DNA from: Streptomyces pseudovenezuelae
GTDB taxonomy: Bacteria > Actinomycetota > Actinomycetes > Streptomycetales > Streptomycetaceae
Direction: 5' to 3'
NCBI RefSeq assembly: GCF_029892565.1
Contig: NZ_JARXVH010000003.1
Coordinates: forward strand, 186,001-250,000
DNA length: 64,000 nt
Position numbers and translations under genes: made by a program. The notes beneath the pieces are model-generated. The model saw only the letters and a list, made by a program, of their open reading frames with translations. It ran no database searches and had not been told where the DNA came from. Positions 31,634 through 40,413 of the stretch are shown piece after piece (position 1 is the first letter of the stretch; every line of letters starts with the position of its first letter).

Positions 31634-32685
31634 AGCAGCACCGCCCCGGTCAGGACCGCGCCCACGATCGCCACGGCGAAGGTGGCGGGCCCGAAGCGCA
31701 GGGCGAAGCCCCGGCCGAACGTGCCCGCCTGCATCGCGAACAGCTTCAGGTCGATCATCGGGCCGACGATCAGGAACGCCAGCTTGGCGGTGAGCGAGAA
31801 CTGGGTCAGCGAGGCCGCCACGAACGCGTCCGCCTCCGAGCAGATCGACAGCAGTACGGCGAGCAGGGACAGGGCGAGGATCGCGACCACCGGGTTGTCC
31901 GCGGCCGTGCGCAGCCAGCTCGCCGGTGCCACCGCCTTCAGCGTGGCCGCGGCCATCGCGCCGACGACCAGGAAGCCGCCCGCGTGCATGACGTCGTGCC
32001 GGACCGACCCCCAGAACGCGGCGCCCTTGCTCTGCCCCTCGTAGTGCGAACGGTGCGGCATGCGCAGCCAGTCCGTGCGGCCAAGTCGCTGCCAGAGCCA
32101 GCCCATCGAGCAGGCCACGAGGAGGCTGCCGACGAAGCGGGCGAGGACCATCTCGGGGTTGCGGGGGAAGGCCACGGCGGTCGCGGTCAGCACGATCGGG
32201 TTGATCGCCGGCGCGGAGAGCAGGAACGCGATCGCCGCGGCCGGGGTGACGCCCCGGCGCACCAACGCCCCCGCCACCGGCACGGACGCGCACTCGCACC
32301 CCGGCAGCACCGCGCCCGCCATCCCGGCCACCGGCACCGCGAGCGCGGGCCGGCTCGGCAGGGCGCGGGCGAAGAACGTCGGCGGTACGAACACCGCGAT
32401 CGCCGCCGAGAGCAGCACGCCGAGCACCAGGAAGGGCAGCGCCTGGACGAGCACGGCGACGAACACCGTCATCCAGCTCTGCATCACGGGCGCGGACAGC
32501 GCACCGCGGATGGGGTCCTGCAGCAGCACCAGGACGAGCAGCAGGAGGATGAGGATCAGGGAGGACCGGGACTGCTGGGCAGCAGGCGGCGCCTCCGGCT
32601 CCGGTGTACCCGGTACCGGCTCCGGAGCACCCCGTACCGGCTCATGGCTGTCCGCCCCAGTGGGGGCTGGTTTGGTGATGGCCAC
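31630..32685 (-). CDS. UPF0718/ArsP-type permease
   Basis: 351 residues with a Pro/Glu-rich N-tail and about eight membrane spans. The diagnostic stretch GAVLPGCECASVPVAGALV followed by AAAIAFLLSAPAINPIVLTA holds the Cys-x-Cys and the family SAPAxNP loop. A second SEADAFVAAS motif lies in the C-terminal half. Substrate may be a metal or an organo-metal ion. The pair with TIGR03943 is conserved across Gram-positives. The 122-bp upstream gap contains CGGAAA-N7-TTTCCG, but no clear zinc-regulator box. Confidence 0.87.
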   Translation of the reverse strand: MAITKPAPTGADSHEPVRGAPEPVPGTPEPEAPPAAQQSRSSLILILLLLVLVLLQDPIRGALSAPVMQSWMTVFVAVLVQALPFLVLGVLLSAAIAVFVPPTFFARALPSRPALAVPVAGMAGAVLPGCECASVPVAGALVRRGVTPAAAIAFLLSAPAINPIVLTATAVAFPRNPEMVLARFVGSLLVACSMGWLWQRLGRTDWLRMPHRSHYEGQSKGAAFWGSVRHDVMHAGGFLVVGAMAAATLKAVAPASWLRTAADNPVVAILALSLLAVLLSICSEADAFVAASLTQFSLTAKLAFLIVGPMIDLKLFAMQAGTFGRGFALRFGPATFAVAIVGAVLTGAVLL

Positions 32686-32807
32686 GGGCGAGGTACCTCC
32701 GGTGGTGCGGAAAGCGCTGGTTTCCGTCCCTATCCATACGATGGAGAGGGAACAGCCGTTCAGTTGACTCTGGAACCGCCCCTCCCCATAAGGCAGTCTT
32801 TCCCCTC

Positions 32808-34751
32808 GTGGCGAGCGTTCCTCAGCAGGGTGTGACAGGCGACCTGTCCGGACACATGGTCGTGTGCGGCGACGACGGGCTGGCGCACCGGCTGGCCGCC
32901 GAACTCCGGGGGGTGTACGGCGAGCAGGTCACGCTCATCGTGCCACCGTCCGAGCGCGGTGTCCGGACCCCGGTGGTCGGCAGGGCGCGGGCGACGACCG
33001 CGGCGCTGCTCGACCGGGTGGTGAACGCGACCGTCAACCGGGCGGCGGGCGGCGCCGATTCGAGCGCGACCGCCGCGACCGCCGTCAACGGCGGTGAACG
33101 GGTCGTCGAAGCGGCCGAGGCGACCGAGGTCGCGCTCGCCGAGGCGGGCGTGGAGCGGGCCGCCGCGCTGGCGCTCGTGTACGACGACGACGAGACCAAC
33201 ATCCGCGCCGCCCTCACCGCCCGCCGCCTCAACCCCCGCCTCCGCCTCGTCCTGCGCCTCTACAACCGCCGGTTGGGCCAGCACATCGAGGAACTCCTCG
33301 ACCAGGCAGCCGCGTTGGCGGCCGGAGACGGCACGACCGACGGCACCGGCTCCGGCTTCGACGCCTCTACGACCGTGCTGTCCGACGCCGATACGGCCGC
33401 ACCGGCGCTGGCCGCCACCGCCGTGACCGGCACCAGCAAGGTCGTCCAGACCGACGGGCTGATGCTGCGCGCGGTCGAGCGGCCGGCGCCGGAGCCCGGG
33501 CAGGAGGCCGATCCGGGGCTGGCCACGCTGGCGCTGCTGTCCACGGCAGGCAGCGATCCCGCCGACGGCTCCGAACGCGACGGGGACTCGGGGCCGCGGC
33601 TGCTGCCGGACGCGGCGACGGTACGGGCCGCGACCGGGCGCGGGACCGTCGTGCTGGAACAAGTGGCGTACTCGGGGCCCTCGTCGCCGCCCGCGCGCGG
33701 GAGTGTCGTGCCGCCGTTCGCCTCGCTGTTCTCCCGGCGGCTGCGGTGGTCGCTGGCGGGGCTCGTGGCGTGTGTGGTCGCGCTCGCGGTCGCGCTGTCG
33801 GTGGTGACCCAGATGCATCCGCTGAGCGCGTTCTATCTGACGCTCCTCGATCTCTTCGCCATCGACGATCCGGCGATCGGTGCCTCCCTGGGACGGCAGA
33901 TCCTCCAACTCCTCTCCGGTCTCGTCGGGTTGCTGCTGCTGCCGGTGCTGCTGGCCGCGGTCCTAGAAGCGCTCGGTACCTTCCGCACCACGTCCGGGCT
34001 GCGCAAGCCGCCGCGCGGGCTCGGCGGGCATGTGGTGCTGCTCGGGCTCGGCAAGATCGGCACGCGCGTGCTGATCCGGTTGCGCGAACTGCACATCCCG
34101 GTGGTGTGCGTCGAGTCCGACCCCGAGGCCCGCGGGCTCGCGGTCGCGCGCCGGCTGCGGGTACCGGTGGTGCTCGGCGACGTCACCCAGGAGGGCGTCC
34201 TGGAGGCCGCCAAGATCCACCGCGCGACCGCGCTGCTCTCGGTGACCAGCGCGGACACGACGAATCTTGAGGCCGCGCTGTACGCCCGGTCCGTGCGGCC
34301 CGAGCTGCGGGTGGTGCTGCGGTTGTACGACGACGACTTCGCGACGGCCGTGTACCGGACGCTGCGGGCCGCTCATCCTCTGGCGACCACTCGGAGTCGG
34401 AGCGTTTCCCATCTGGCCGCGCCCGCCTTTGCCGGGGCGATGATGGGGCGGCAGATTCTGGGGGCGATCCCTGTTGAGCGGCGGGTGTTGCTGTTCGCCG
34501 CCGTGCAGGTGGGATCGCATCCTCAGTTGGCGGGGCGGACGGTCGCGGAGGCGTTCCGCGCCGGGGCGTGGCGGGTGCTGGCCTTGGACACCGCTCGTGG
34601 GGCGCATGAGGACGCACGGCGGTCGGGGTTGGTGTGGGACCTCCCTGACACGTATGTCCTGCGGGACTCGGATCGGGTGGTGCTGGCTGCCACGCGGAGG
34701 GGCATGGCGGAGCTGTTGGGGCGTCGGCGGCGGGAGCGGACCGGGGCTTGA
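32808..34751 (+). CDS. Two-RCK NAD-binding potassium channel/transport protein
   Basis: 647 residues from GTG. A first RCK/TrkA-N Rossmann domain (MVVCGDDGLAHRLAAELRG) holds a roughly 150-residue low-complexity Ala/Thr/Asp insert. Next come two hydrophobic spans (WSLAGLVACVVALAVALSVV and GLVGLLLLPVLLAAVLEAL) bracketing MHPLSAFYLTLLDLFA. A second RCK domain (VVLLGLGKIGTRVLIRL) and a C-terminal RCK_C-like part follow. No classic TVGYG selectivity filter is visible, so it may be an accessory or non-K+ relative of the channel family. It starts 122 bp from the divergent permease. Confidence 0.8.
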   Translation: MASVPQQGVTGDLSGHMVVCGDDGLAHRLAAELRGVYGEQVTLIVPPSERGVRTPVVGRARATTAALLDRVVNATVNRAAGGADSSATAATAVNGGERVVEAAEATEVALAEAGVERAAALALVYDDDETNIRAALTARRLNPRLRLVLRLYNRRLGQHIEELLDQAAALAAGDGTTDGTGSGFDASTTVLSDADTAAPALAATAVTGTSKVVQTDGLMLRAVERPAPEPGQEADPGLATLALLSTAGSDPADGSERDGDSGPRLLPDAATVRAATGRGTVVLEQVAYSGPSSPPARGSVVPPFASLFSRRLRWSLAGLVACVVALAVALSVVTQMHPLSAFYLTLLDLFAIDDPAIGASLGRQILQLLSGLVGLLLLPVLLAAVLEALGTFRTTSGLRKPPRGLGGHVVLLGLGKIGTRVLIRLRELHIPVVCVESDPEARGLAVARRLRVPVVLGDVTQEGVLEAAKIHRATALLSVTSADTTNLEAALYARSVRPELRVVLRLYDDDFATAVYRTLRAAHPLATTRSRSVSHLAAPAFAGAMMGRQILGAIPVERRVLLFAAVQVGSHPQLAGRTVAEAFRAGAWRVLALDTARGAHEDARRSGLVWDLPDTYVLRDSDRVVLAATRRGMAELLGRRRRERTGA

Positions 34752-34861
34752 TTGATGGGTGCCGTGCGCCGGGGCGGGGTCGGGTGGGTGCACTCGCCCG
34801 CGTTTGCGGGGTGGCGCTCTCTTGGGGACGGGCGCCGCCCCACCTGCACGACTGCCCGCAG

Positions 34862-36688
34862 TTAAGCGGGGAGGTACCTTTCCGCGAACTCCAGCTCCAG
34901 CCTCACCTGCTTGATTCGCTCGTCCACCACCAATGACCCGTGGCCCGCGTCATAGCGATACACCTCGTGGGGGGCCTCTCGGGCCTCCAAGCGCTTCACG
35001 TAGTTCTCGATCTGGCGGATGGGGCAGCGGGGGTCGTTGACGCCTGCCGAGATGTAGACGGGGGCCTTGACCTCGTCGACGTAGGTCAGGGGGGAGGACG
35101 CCTCGAAGCGGTCCGGGACCTCCTCCGGGGTGCCGCCCAGGAGCGTGCGGTCCATGGCCTTGAGGGCTTCCATCTCGTCGTGGTACGCCGTGACGTAGTC
35201 GGCGACCGGGACCGCCGCGATGCCCAGGGCCCAGGCGTCCGGCTGGGCGCCGATGCCGAGGAGGGTGAGGTAGCCGCCCCAGGAACCGCCGGTGAGGATG
35301 AGGCGGGCGGGGTCCGCGAGGCCGGAGGTGACCGCCCACTCGCGGACCGCCTCGATGTCCTCCAGCTCGATCAGGCCGACCCGGTGCTTGAGGGCGTCGG
35401 TCCAGGCGCGGCCGTAACCCGTGGAACCGCGGTAGTTGACCCGGACCACCGCGTATCCGTGGTCGACCCAGGCCGCGGGGCCGGCCGCGAAGGAGTCGCT
35501 GTCGTGCCAGGTGGGGCCGCCGTGGATGTCGAAGACCGTCGGGAGCGGGCCCGTCGTGCCGGCCGGCTTCTGGACCAGGGCGTGGATACGGCCGCCCGGG
35601 CCCTCGACCCACACGTCCTCCACCGGGACCGAGCCGGGAGACTTCAGGCCGGGCGGGTCCAGGACCACCCCGCCCTTGGTGGAGCGGACCGCCGACGGCT
35701 CGGCCGACGACGACCACAGGTACTCGACCGTGCCGTCGGGGCGGGCCGTCGCACCGGAGACCGTGCCGGGCGGGGTCGGGATCCGCTCCGGCTCACGGGT
35801 CGCCAGGTCGTAGCGGAACAGCTCGCTGCGGGCCTCGAAGCTGTGCGCGACGAGCAGGCCCGTGCCGTCCGGGTACCACTCGGCGCTCACGTCACCGGGC
35901 AGGTCAAGGGCGAGGTCGGTCTCCTCCCCCGTCGCCACGTCCCACACCAGCGGCTCCCAACGGCCCCGGCGCTGGTGGCCGATGAGCAGGCGCGTGTCGC
36001 CGTCCACCGGCGCGAAGCCGAGGACCTCCAGGCCCAGCTCCTTCGTGCCCCCCTCGGTGTCGTCGAGATCGGCGACCGCCGTGCCGTCGGGGCGCAGGAC
36101 GCGCAGCGCGGAGTGCATCGCGTCGCCGTGCTCGGTGTGCTCGATCGCGATCAGCGTGCCGTCGTGGGAGAGGTCGCCGACGCCCGCCGACTCACGGTGG
36201 AGGTAGATCTGCACGGGGGCCTCGCCCTCGCGCGCGAGATGGATCGTCGTACCGTCCTCGTCGGTCGAGCGGCCCACCACCGCCGTGCGGCCGTCCCGGC
36301 CCAGCGCCAGGCCCGCCGGGTACGACGGCTCCAGTCCCGGGGCGGCGAAGTCGTCCGCGCCGCCGCCGAAGGGCTGCCGGCGCCAGACGCCGAACTCGTC
36401 GCCGTCCTTGTCGTCGAACCACCAGATCCAGCCGCCGTCCGGGGACAGGACGCCGTCCGTCGTGCCGTTCGGCCGGTCGGTGACCTGGCGCTGCTCGTCA
36501 CTCGCGCGGTCCCAGGCGTACAGCTCGTACGTCCCCGTCGCGTTCGACACGAACAGGGAACGGTCCGGGGCGTCCTCCGCCCAGTCGGGCAGCGACACCC
36601 TCGGCGCCCGGAAGCGCTTCTCCCAGTCCGGCATTACCTCGCGCTGTGCCTGCTGATCCGGCGAGGCGGACCCGTTGCTCTCAGTCAT
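34862..36688 (-). CDS. S9 family peptidase (prolyl oligopeptidase-type)
   Basis: 608 residues with no signal peptide. The N-terminal part is a beta-propeller (blade motifs such as GVLSPDGGWIWWFDDKDGD). The C-terminal alpha/beta-hydrolase domain has GGSWGGYL with nucleophile Ser about 469, Asp about 552 in NDPRCP, and His about 583 in GHGSLV. VFDIHGGPTWHDSD is the oxyanion HGGP motif. It is an acylaminoacyl-peptidase/dipeptidyl-peptidase-like cytoplasmic enzyme for short peptides. Well-conserved catalytic triad. Confidence 0.92.
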   Translation of the reverse strand: MTESNGSASPDQQAQREVMPDWEKRFRAPRVSLPDWAEDAPDRSLFVSNATGTYELYAWDRASDEQRQVTDRPNGTTDGVLSPDGGWIWWFDDKDGDEFGVWRRQPFGGGADDFAAPGLEPSYPAGLALGRDGRTAVVGRSTDEDGTTIHLAREGEAPVQIYLHRESAGVGDLSHDGTLIAIEHTEHGDAMHSALRVLRPDGTAVADLDDTEGGTKELGLEVLGFAPVDGDTRLLIGHQRRGRWEPLVWDVATGEETDLALDLPGDVSAEWYPDGTGLLVAHSFEARSELFRYDLATREPERIPTPPGTVSGATARPDGTVEYLWSSSAEPSAVRSTKGGVVLDPPGLKSPGSVPVEDVWVEGPGGRIHALVQKPAGTTGPLPTVFDIHGGPTWHDSDSFAAGPAAWVDHGYAVVRVNYRGSTGYGRAWTDALKHRVGLIELEDIEAVREWAVTSGLADPARLILTGGSWGGYLTLLGIGAQPDAWALGIAAVPVADYVTAYHDEMEALKAMDRTLLGGTPEEVPDRFEASSPLTYVDEVKAPVYISAGVNDPRCPIRQIENYVKRLEAREAPHEVYRYDAGHGSLVVDERIKQVRLELEFAERYLPA

Positions 36689-36850
36689 GGCCCCATACTG
36701 CCCGCCCTCACAGACAATTCACTGGCCAGGTCCGCAGGCTGTGGATAACTTCTACCCGCCGCTTACCCTTCCGGCGTCCCGCGCCGCCCGGCAAAGGGCG
36801 TATGCCCAGGTCGGGACCGATTGTCAGTGGCGGGGTGCAGACTCGTCGAC

Positions 36851-37237
36851 ATGACCGATCTGCGCAAGACAGTCGAGAGGTTCTGGGCCGCCGCCGAGTC
36901 CCGGGACTGGACCGCGTTCGCCGAGACCCTCGCCGAGGACGTCGTCTACACCCTGCCGCAGACGCGCGAGCGCATCGCGGGGCGGGAGAGGTACGTGGAG
37001 TTCAACCGGGAGTACCCGGGCGACTGGCACCTACGGACCGAGCGCATCGTCGCCGAGCCCGGACAGGTGGTCACCTGGGCGCACTTCACGGTGGGACTGG
37101 AGGAGATGTACGCGATCACGTTCTTCACCGGAGAAGCCGGAGAGTCCGGAGAGGGCAGGATCACGTCCATAACCGAGTTCTGGCCCGAGCCCTACGAGCC
37201 CCCGGCCGGCCGCGAACACCTCAGCGAGCGCTATTGA
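36851..37237 (+). CDS. SnoaL/NTF2-like protein
   Basis: 128 residues from ATG at 36851 (MTDLRKTVERFWAAAESRD). The NTF2-like cone is suggested by WTAFAETLAEDVVYTLPQTR, IAGRERYVEFNREYP and WAHFTVGLEEMYAITFF. The fold hosts hydrolases, cyclases and binding proteins; no catalytic residues allow a specific call. It is in a + strand run with the SURF1 gene 107 bp downstream. Confidence 0.8.
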   Translation: MTDLRKTVERFWAAAESRDWTAFAETLAEDVVYTLPQTRERIAGRERYVEFNREYPGDWHLRTERIVAEPGQVVTWAHFTVGLEEMYAITFFTGEAGESGEGRITSITEFWPEPYEPPAGREHLSERY

Positions 37238-37344
37238 GCGGTACGGACCCCGGACAGGCACACGTCCAGTACAGGCACGCATCCCGTACAGGTACGCCAA
37301 CCCCGCAGCCAAGCCCTCCGCGGGAGCCCCGTACCGTGGAAGGC

Positions 37345-38124
37345 GTGTACCGGTTTCTGCTGACGCGCCGCTGGTGGGGAATCAACGTCTTTGTGCTGCT
37401 CGCCATCCCCTTCTGCATCTTCATGGGGTCCTGGCAGCTGAGCCGTTTCGAGGACCGGGTGGACAGCCACCGCATCGCGGACGCGCAGGCGGCGGACACG
37501 CACGGGACGGCCCGCCCGCTGCGGGATCTGCTGCCCGTGGACCAGGCGACGTCCGGCGAGCAGGCCACCGTGACCGGCCACTACGGCAAGCAGTTGCTGG
37601 TCCCGGACCGCCAACTGGACGGCAAGGACGGCTACTACGTCCTGACCCTGCTGCGCACCGACGGCGGCCAGGCGCTGCCGGTGGTGCGGGGCTGGCTGCC
37701 GGGGAAGGCCGACGCGGCCGAGGCGCCCGCCGCGCCCACCGGTGAGGTCACCGTCACCGGTGCGCTGCAGGCGTCCGAGACGCCGGGGGACAACGGGGTG
37801 AGCGCCCAGGGCGGGCTGCCGGCCGGGCAGACCGGGGCGATCAGCTCGGCGTCCCTGATCAACATCGTGCCGTACAAGGTGTACGACGCCTGGGTCACGC
37901 TGGACAAGGCCGACTCGGGGATGACGGCCGTGCCGGCGACCGCGCCGCAGAACACCGGCCTGGACCTGAAGGCGTTCCAGAACCTGGGCTACACCGGGGA
38001 GTGGTTCGTCTTCGCGGGGTTCGTGGTGTTCATGTGGTTCCGGCTGCTGCGCCGCGAGGTGGAGTTCGTGCGGGACGCCGAGATGGGGTTGGTGGCGGAG
38101 GAAGAGCAACCCGTCACCGTATGA
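37345..38124 (+). CDS. SURF1-family cytochrome oxidase assembly protein
   Basis: 259 residues from GTG at 37345 (VYRFLLTRRWWGINVFVLL). Two membrane spans flank a large outside domain: TM1 WGINVFVLLAIPFCIFMGSW and TM2 EWFVFAGFVVFMWFRLLRR. The domain carries ATVTGHYGKQLLVPDRQLDG and VVRGWLPG, SURF1 motifs. SURF1 aids assembly of the haem a3-CuB site of aa3-type oxidase. An in-frame GTG three codons earlier also fits. Confidence 0.92.
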   Translation: MYRFLLTRRWWGINVFVLLAIPFCIFMGSWQLSRFEDRVDSHRIADAQAADTHGTARPLRDLLPVDQATSGEQATVTGHYGKQLLVPDRQLDGKDGYYVLTLLRTDGGQALPVVRGWLPGKADAAEAPAAPTGEVTVTGALQASETPGDNGVSAQGGLPAGQTGAISSASLINIVPYKVYDAWVTLDKADSGMTAVPATAPQNTGLDLKAFQNLGYTGEWFVFAGFVVFMWFRLLRREVEFVRDAEMGLVAEEEQPVTV

Positions 38125-38158
38125 CCGCTGTCCCCCGGCCGCTGCCACGTAACCGCTG

Positions 38159-39337
38159 TCACGCTCCGGGCGCCAGCACTCCCGTGTAGAACACCGTGCC
38201 CGCGCACGCGTTGCCCACGACCGTCGAGACCGTCGGCGACCCGGACTCCGCCGTGTTCGACACCTCGACACTGCCGTCGGCCGTGCCGCCGTCGGTGAGG
38301 AGCTGGGAGGTCGTGCCGTCGGTGGTGCCCGACGTGGTGCCGGAGGAGGTGCCCGTGGAGTCGGTGGAGCTCGGGTCGGGCGAGGGCTCGCCGGTGTTGC
38401 CGCCGTCGCTCGTCCCCGTGGTGGGGCAGGTCTCCGAGGGCACCCAGGCGAACTTCACCTCGTAGGCGGAGCCGGGCTGGAGCACCAGTGCGGTGGTCTC
38501 GGTGGACGGGTCGGGCAGGCCGCTCGCCGCGTCACCGGCCAGGTGCCGGGCCGTGCCGATCTTGCCCTGGTCCGCCGCGCCCTGGGCGAGCGCGGTCACG
38601 GTGCCGGGGCCGCCGACGGTGCACGCGGCGGTGGAGAGGTTGACGACGCTGAACGTGCCGTAGACCGCGCCCGCGGCGTCGGCGGCGGCCGACGTCCCGG
38701 TGGCGTTGCCGAGCTGGACGGCCGTACAGACAGGAGCGGCGGCGGTGGTCGCCGAGGGGCCGGTGCCGGAGGTGCCGCCCTGGGCCGTCCCGGCGCCCTT
38801 GCCCTGGTCGCCGCCCTTGGCGCCGCCGGGGCCCTTGTCCTCGGTCCTGCCCGAGGCGCCGCCGGCGGTGCTCTCATTTCCGTCTGCGTCTTTTCCCGAG
38901 CCTGCCCCGCCCTGGGCCTGTGAGGCCTGGCCCACGGCGGACGGGTTGACGCCGGAGCCGGTGGAGTTGGAGACGTGCAGCAGGGCGGGGACGGCGGTGC
39001 CGATGAAGAGGGCGGCGGCGGCCATGCCGACGACGGCCTGTCGCTTGCGGGCCCGCCGGACGGGAACGGCCTTGCGCAGGTGGTCGAGCGTGCCGTCGCG
39101 CGGCTCGACCGTCTGCACCGCCTGGTGCAGCAGGGTGCGCAGCGTCAGCTCGTCCGAGTCCAGCCCTTCCGGGCTCGGGTCCTCGGGGCCGTCGTGGTTC
39201 ACAGTTCCGTTCCCAGCGTGCGATTGCGTGTGGTTCTGGTCGTGCGGTGCCGTCGGCTCGTGCCAAGCGTAGGGCTCGTGACGTTCATGGGAATCCGACC
39301 CTTCGGCGTCCCTGTTCGTGCCGGCGTCCTTGCTCAT
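38159..39337 (-). CDS. Membrane protein coupled to a sigma factor, Ser/Thr/Gly-rich
   Basis: 392 residues. A His-rich, hydrophilic N-terminus (1-85) includes DELTLRTLLHQAVQTVEPRD and LDHLRKAVPVRRARKRQ. One membrane span (AVVGMAAAALFIGTAVPALL) is followed by a long Gly/Ser/Thr-rich outside linker and a folded domain with paired Cys (PVCTAVQLG, STAACTVGG, SETCPTTG). It overlaps the sigma gene by ATGA, so it is co-expressed and a candidate sigma modulator. Its cytoplasmic part lacks a clear anti-sigma (ASD) motif, so this role is inferred from context. Confidence 0.8.
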   Translation of the reverse strand: MSKDAGTNRDAEGSDSHERHEPYAWHEPTAPHDQNHTQSHAGNGTVNHDGPEDPSPEGLDSDELTLRTLLHQAVQTVEPRDGTLDHLRKAVPVRRARKRQAVVGMAAAALFIGTAVPALLHVSNSTGSGVNPSAVGQASQAQGGAGSGKDADGNESTAGGASGRTEDKGPGGAKGGDQGKGAGTAQGGTSGTGPSATTAAAPVCTAVQLGNATGTSAAADAAGAVYGTFSVVNLSTAACTVGGPGTVTALAQGAADQGKIGTARHLAGDAASGLPDPSTETTALVLQPGSAYEVKFAWVPSETCPTTGTSDGGNTGEPSPDPSSTDSTGTSSGTTSGTTDGTTSQLLTDGGTADGSVEVSNTAESGSPTVSTVVGNACAGTVFYTGVLAPGA

Positions 39338-40011
39338 GCCGGCGCCTCCATCGCGATGCGGAGGGCCGCGATGCCGCGCGAGCCGTACGCCTTGACCGAG
39401 CCGAGCGATATGCCCAGCGAGTCGGCGACCTGCGCCTCGGTCATGTCCGCGAAGTAGCGCAGCACCAGGACCTCGCGCTGGCGGCGCTGCAGCCCCTTCA
39501 TCGCCTTGATGAGGGAGTCGCGCTCCAGCTGGTCGTAGGCGCCTTCCTCGGCGCTCGCCATGTCGGGCATCGGCTTGGACAGGAGCTTGAGTCCGAGGAT
39601 GCGGCGGCGCAGGGCGGAGCGGGAGAGATTGACGACCGTCTGACGCAGATAGGCGAGCGTCTTCTCGGGGTCACGGACACGCTTGCGGGCCGAGTGCACC
39701 CGGATGAAGGCCTCCTGCACGACGTCCTCGCAGGAGGCGGTGTCGTCCAGGAGCAGGGCGGCGAGCCCGAGCAGCGAGCGGTAGTGGGCCCGGTAGGTCT
39801 CGGTGAGGTGGTCGACGGTCGTGCCGGCCGCCACCGCTTCGTCGGCGTCGTCGCGCTGGTTCGGGATGCGGGCGGGCCGCGCTGCGGGCATGGGCGCGAT
39901 CACCGGCATGCCGCCGGGCACACCGGGCATGCGGGGTCGGACGGGCCTGCGGGGCGGCCGTAGAGCCGTACCCCCGGGTGCCGTACTGAAGAAATCGAGA
40001 ACCTCTGCCAC
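39334..40011 (-). CDS. SigE-type ECF RNA polymerase sigma factor
   Basis: 225 residues. A Pro/Arg-rich N-tail (1-50; PGGTALRPPRRPVRPRMPGV) precedes region 2 (HYRSLLGLAALLLDDTASCE, DVVQEAFIRVH). Region 4 is LQRRQREVLVLRYFADMTEA, QVADSLGISLGSVKAYGSRG. It belongs to the actinobacterial SigE-like ECF group. It is translationally coupled to the membrane protein above. The extended N-tail, unusual for a short ECF factor, could be regulatory or proteolytically processed. Confidence 0.92.
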   Translation of the reverse strand: MAEVLDFFSTAPGGTALRPPRRPVRPRMPGVPGGMPVIAPMPAARPARIPNQRDDADEAVAAGTTVDHLTETYRAHYRSLLGLAALLLDDTASCEDVVQEAFIRVHSARKRVRDPEKTLAYLRQTVVNLSRSALRRRILGLKLLSKPMPDMASAEEGAYDQLERDSLIKAMKGLQRRQREVLVLRYFADMTEAQVADSLGISLGSVKAYGSRGIAALRIAMEAPA

Positions 40012-40413
40012 GCCAGTTGGACACGCTTCCCCCCTTGAGGGTTGTGCGTGCCGGGCATCCCGTTTGTTTCGCGTGATGCCACCGGTCGTCTGGTGTCAGG
40101 CAGCACAGCTGACCGTGCGTCAAGCGCCCTCATGCCTACCCGCTCTTCCCCTGTGTCCTGAATGATCGGGGCGTCCCCACGCCCCGTACCGCATCCCCGC
40201 GCCCCCCGAAGGGCGTTCGCAAAGACGCTCCCCGCCCTTCGCGCGGTTGCGAAGAGCGGGGAGAGAATCTTCGGACGCCGAAGAGGCCCAGTTCAAGTGG
40301 TCTGAACCATCGATCGGCTCACACTTCACGTGAATCCTACAAATGATTCCTGTGCTGGCCAGGACGTTTTGGGTATGCCCGAAGCGATACGGTCCCGGCC
40401 GGCACGGCAGGGG
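40012..40413. promoter_or_regulatory. 402-bp gap between asd (3' end) and the sigma gene (5' end)
   Basis: No coding signal. Dyads include CGAAGGGCG (40207-40215) with CGCCCTTCG (40233-40241), TTCGCAA/TTGCGAA, and CTTCGG-ACG-CCGAAG at about 40269-40283. The first could end asd transcripts. The sigma gene promoter lies toward 40012-40120; no clear autoregulatory -35/-10 was identified. Confidence 0.4.
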
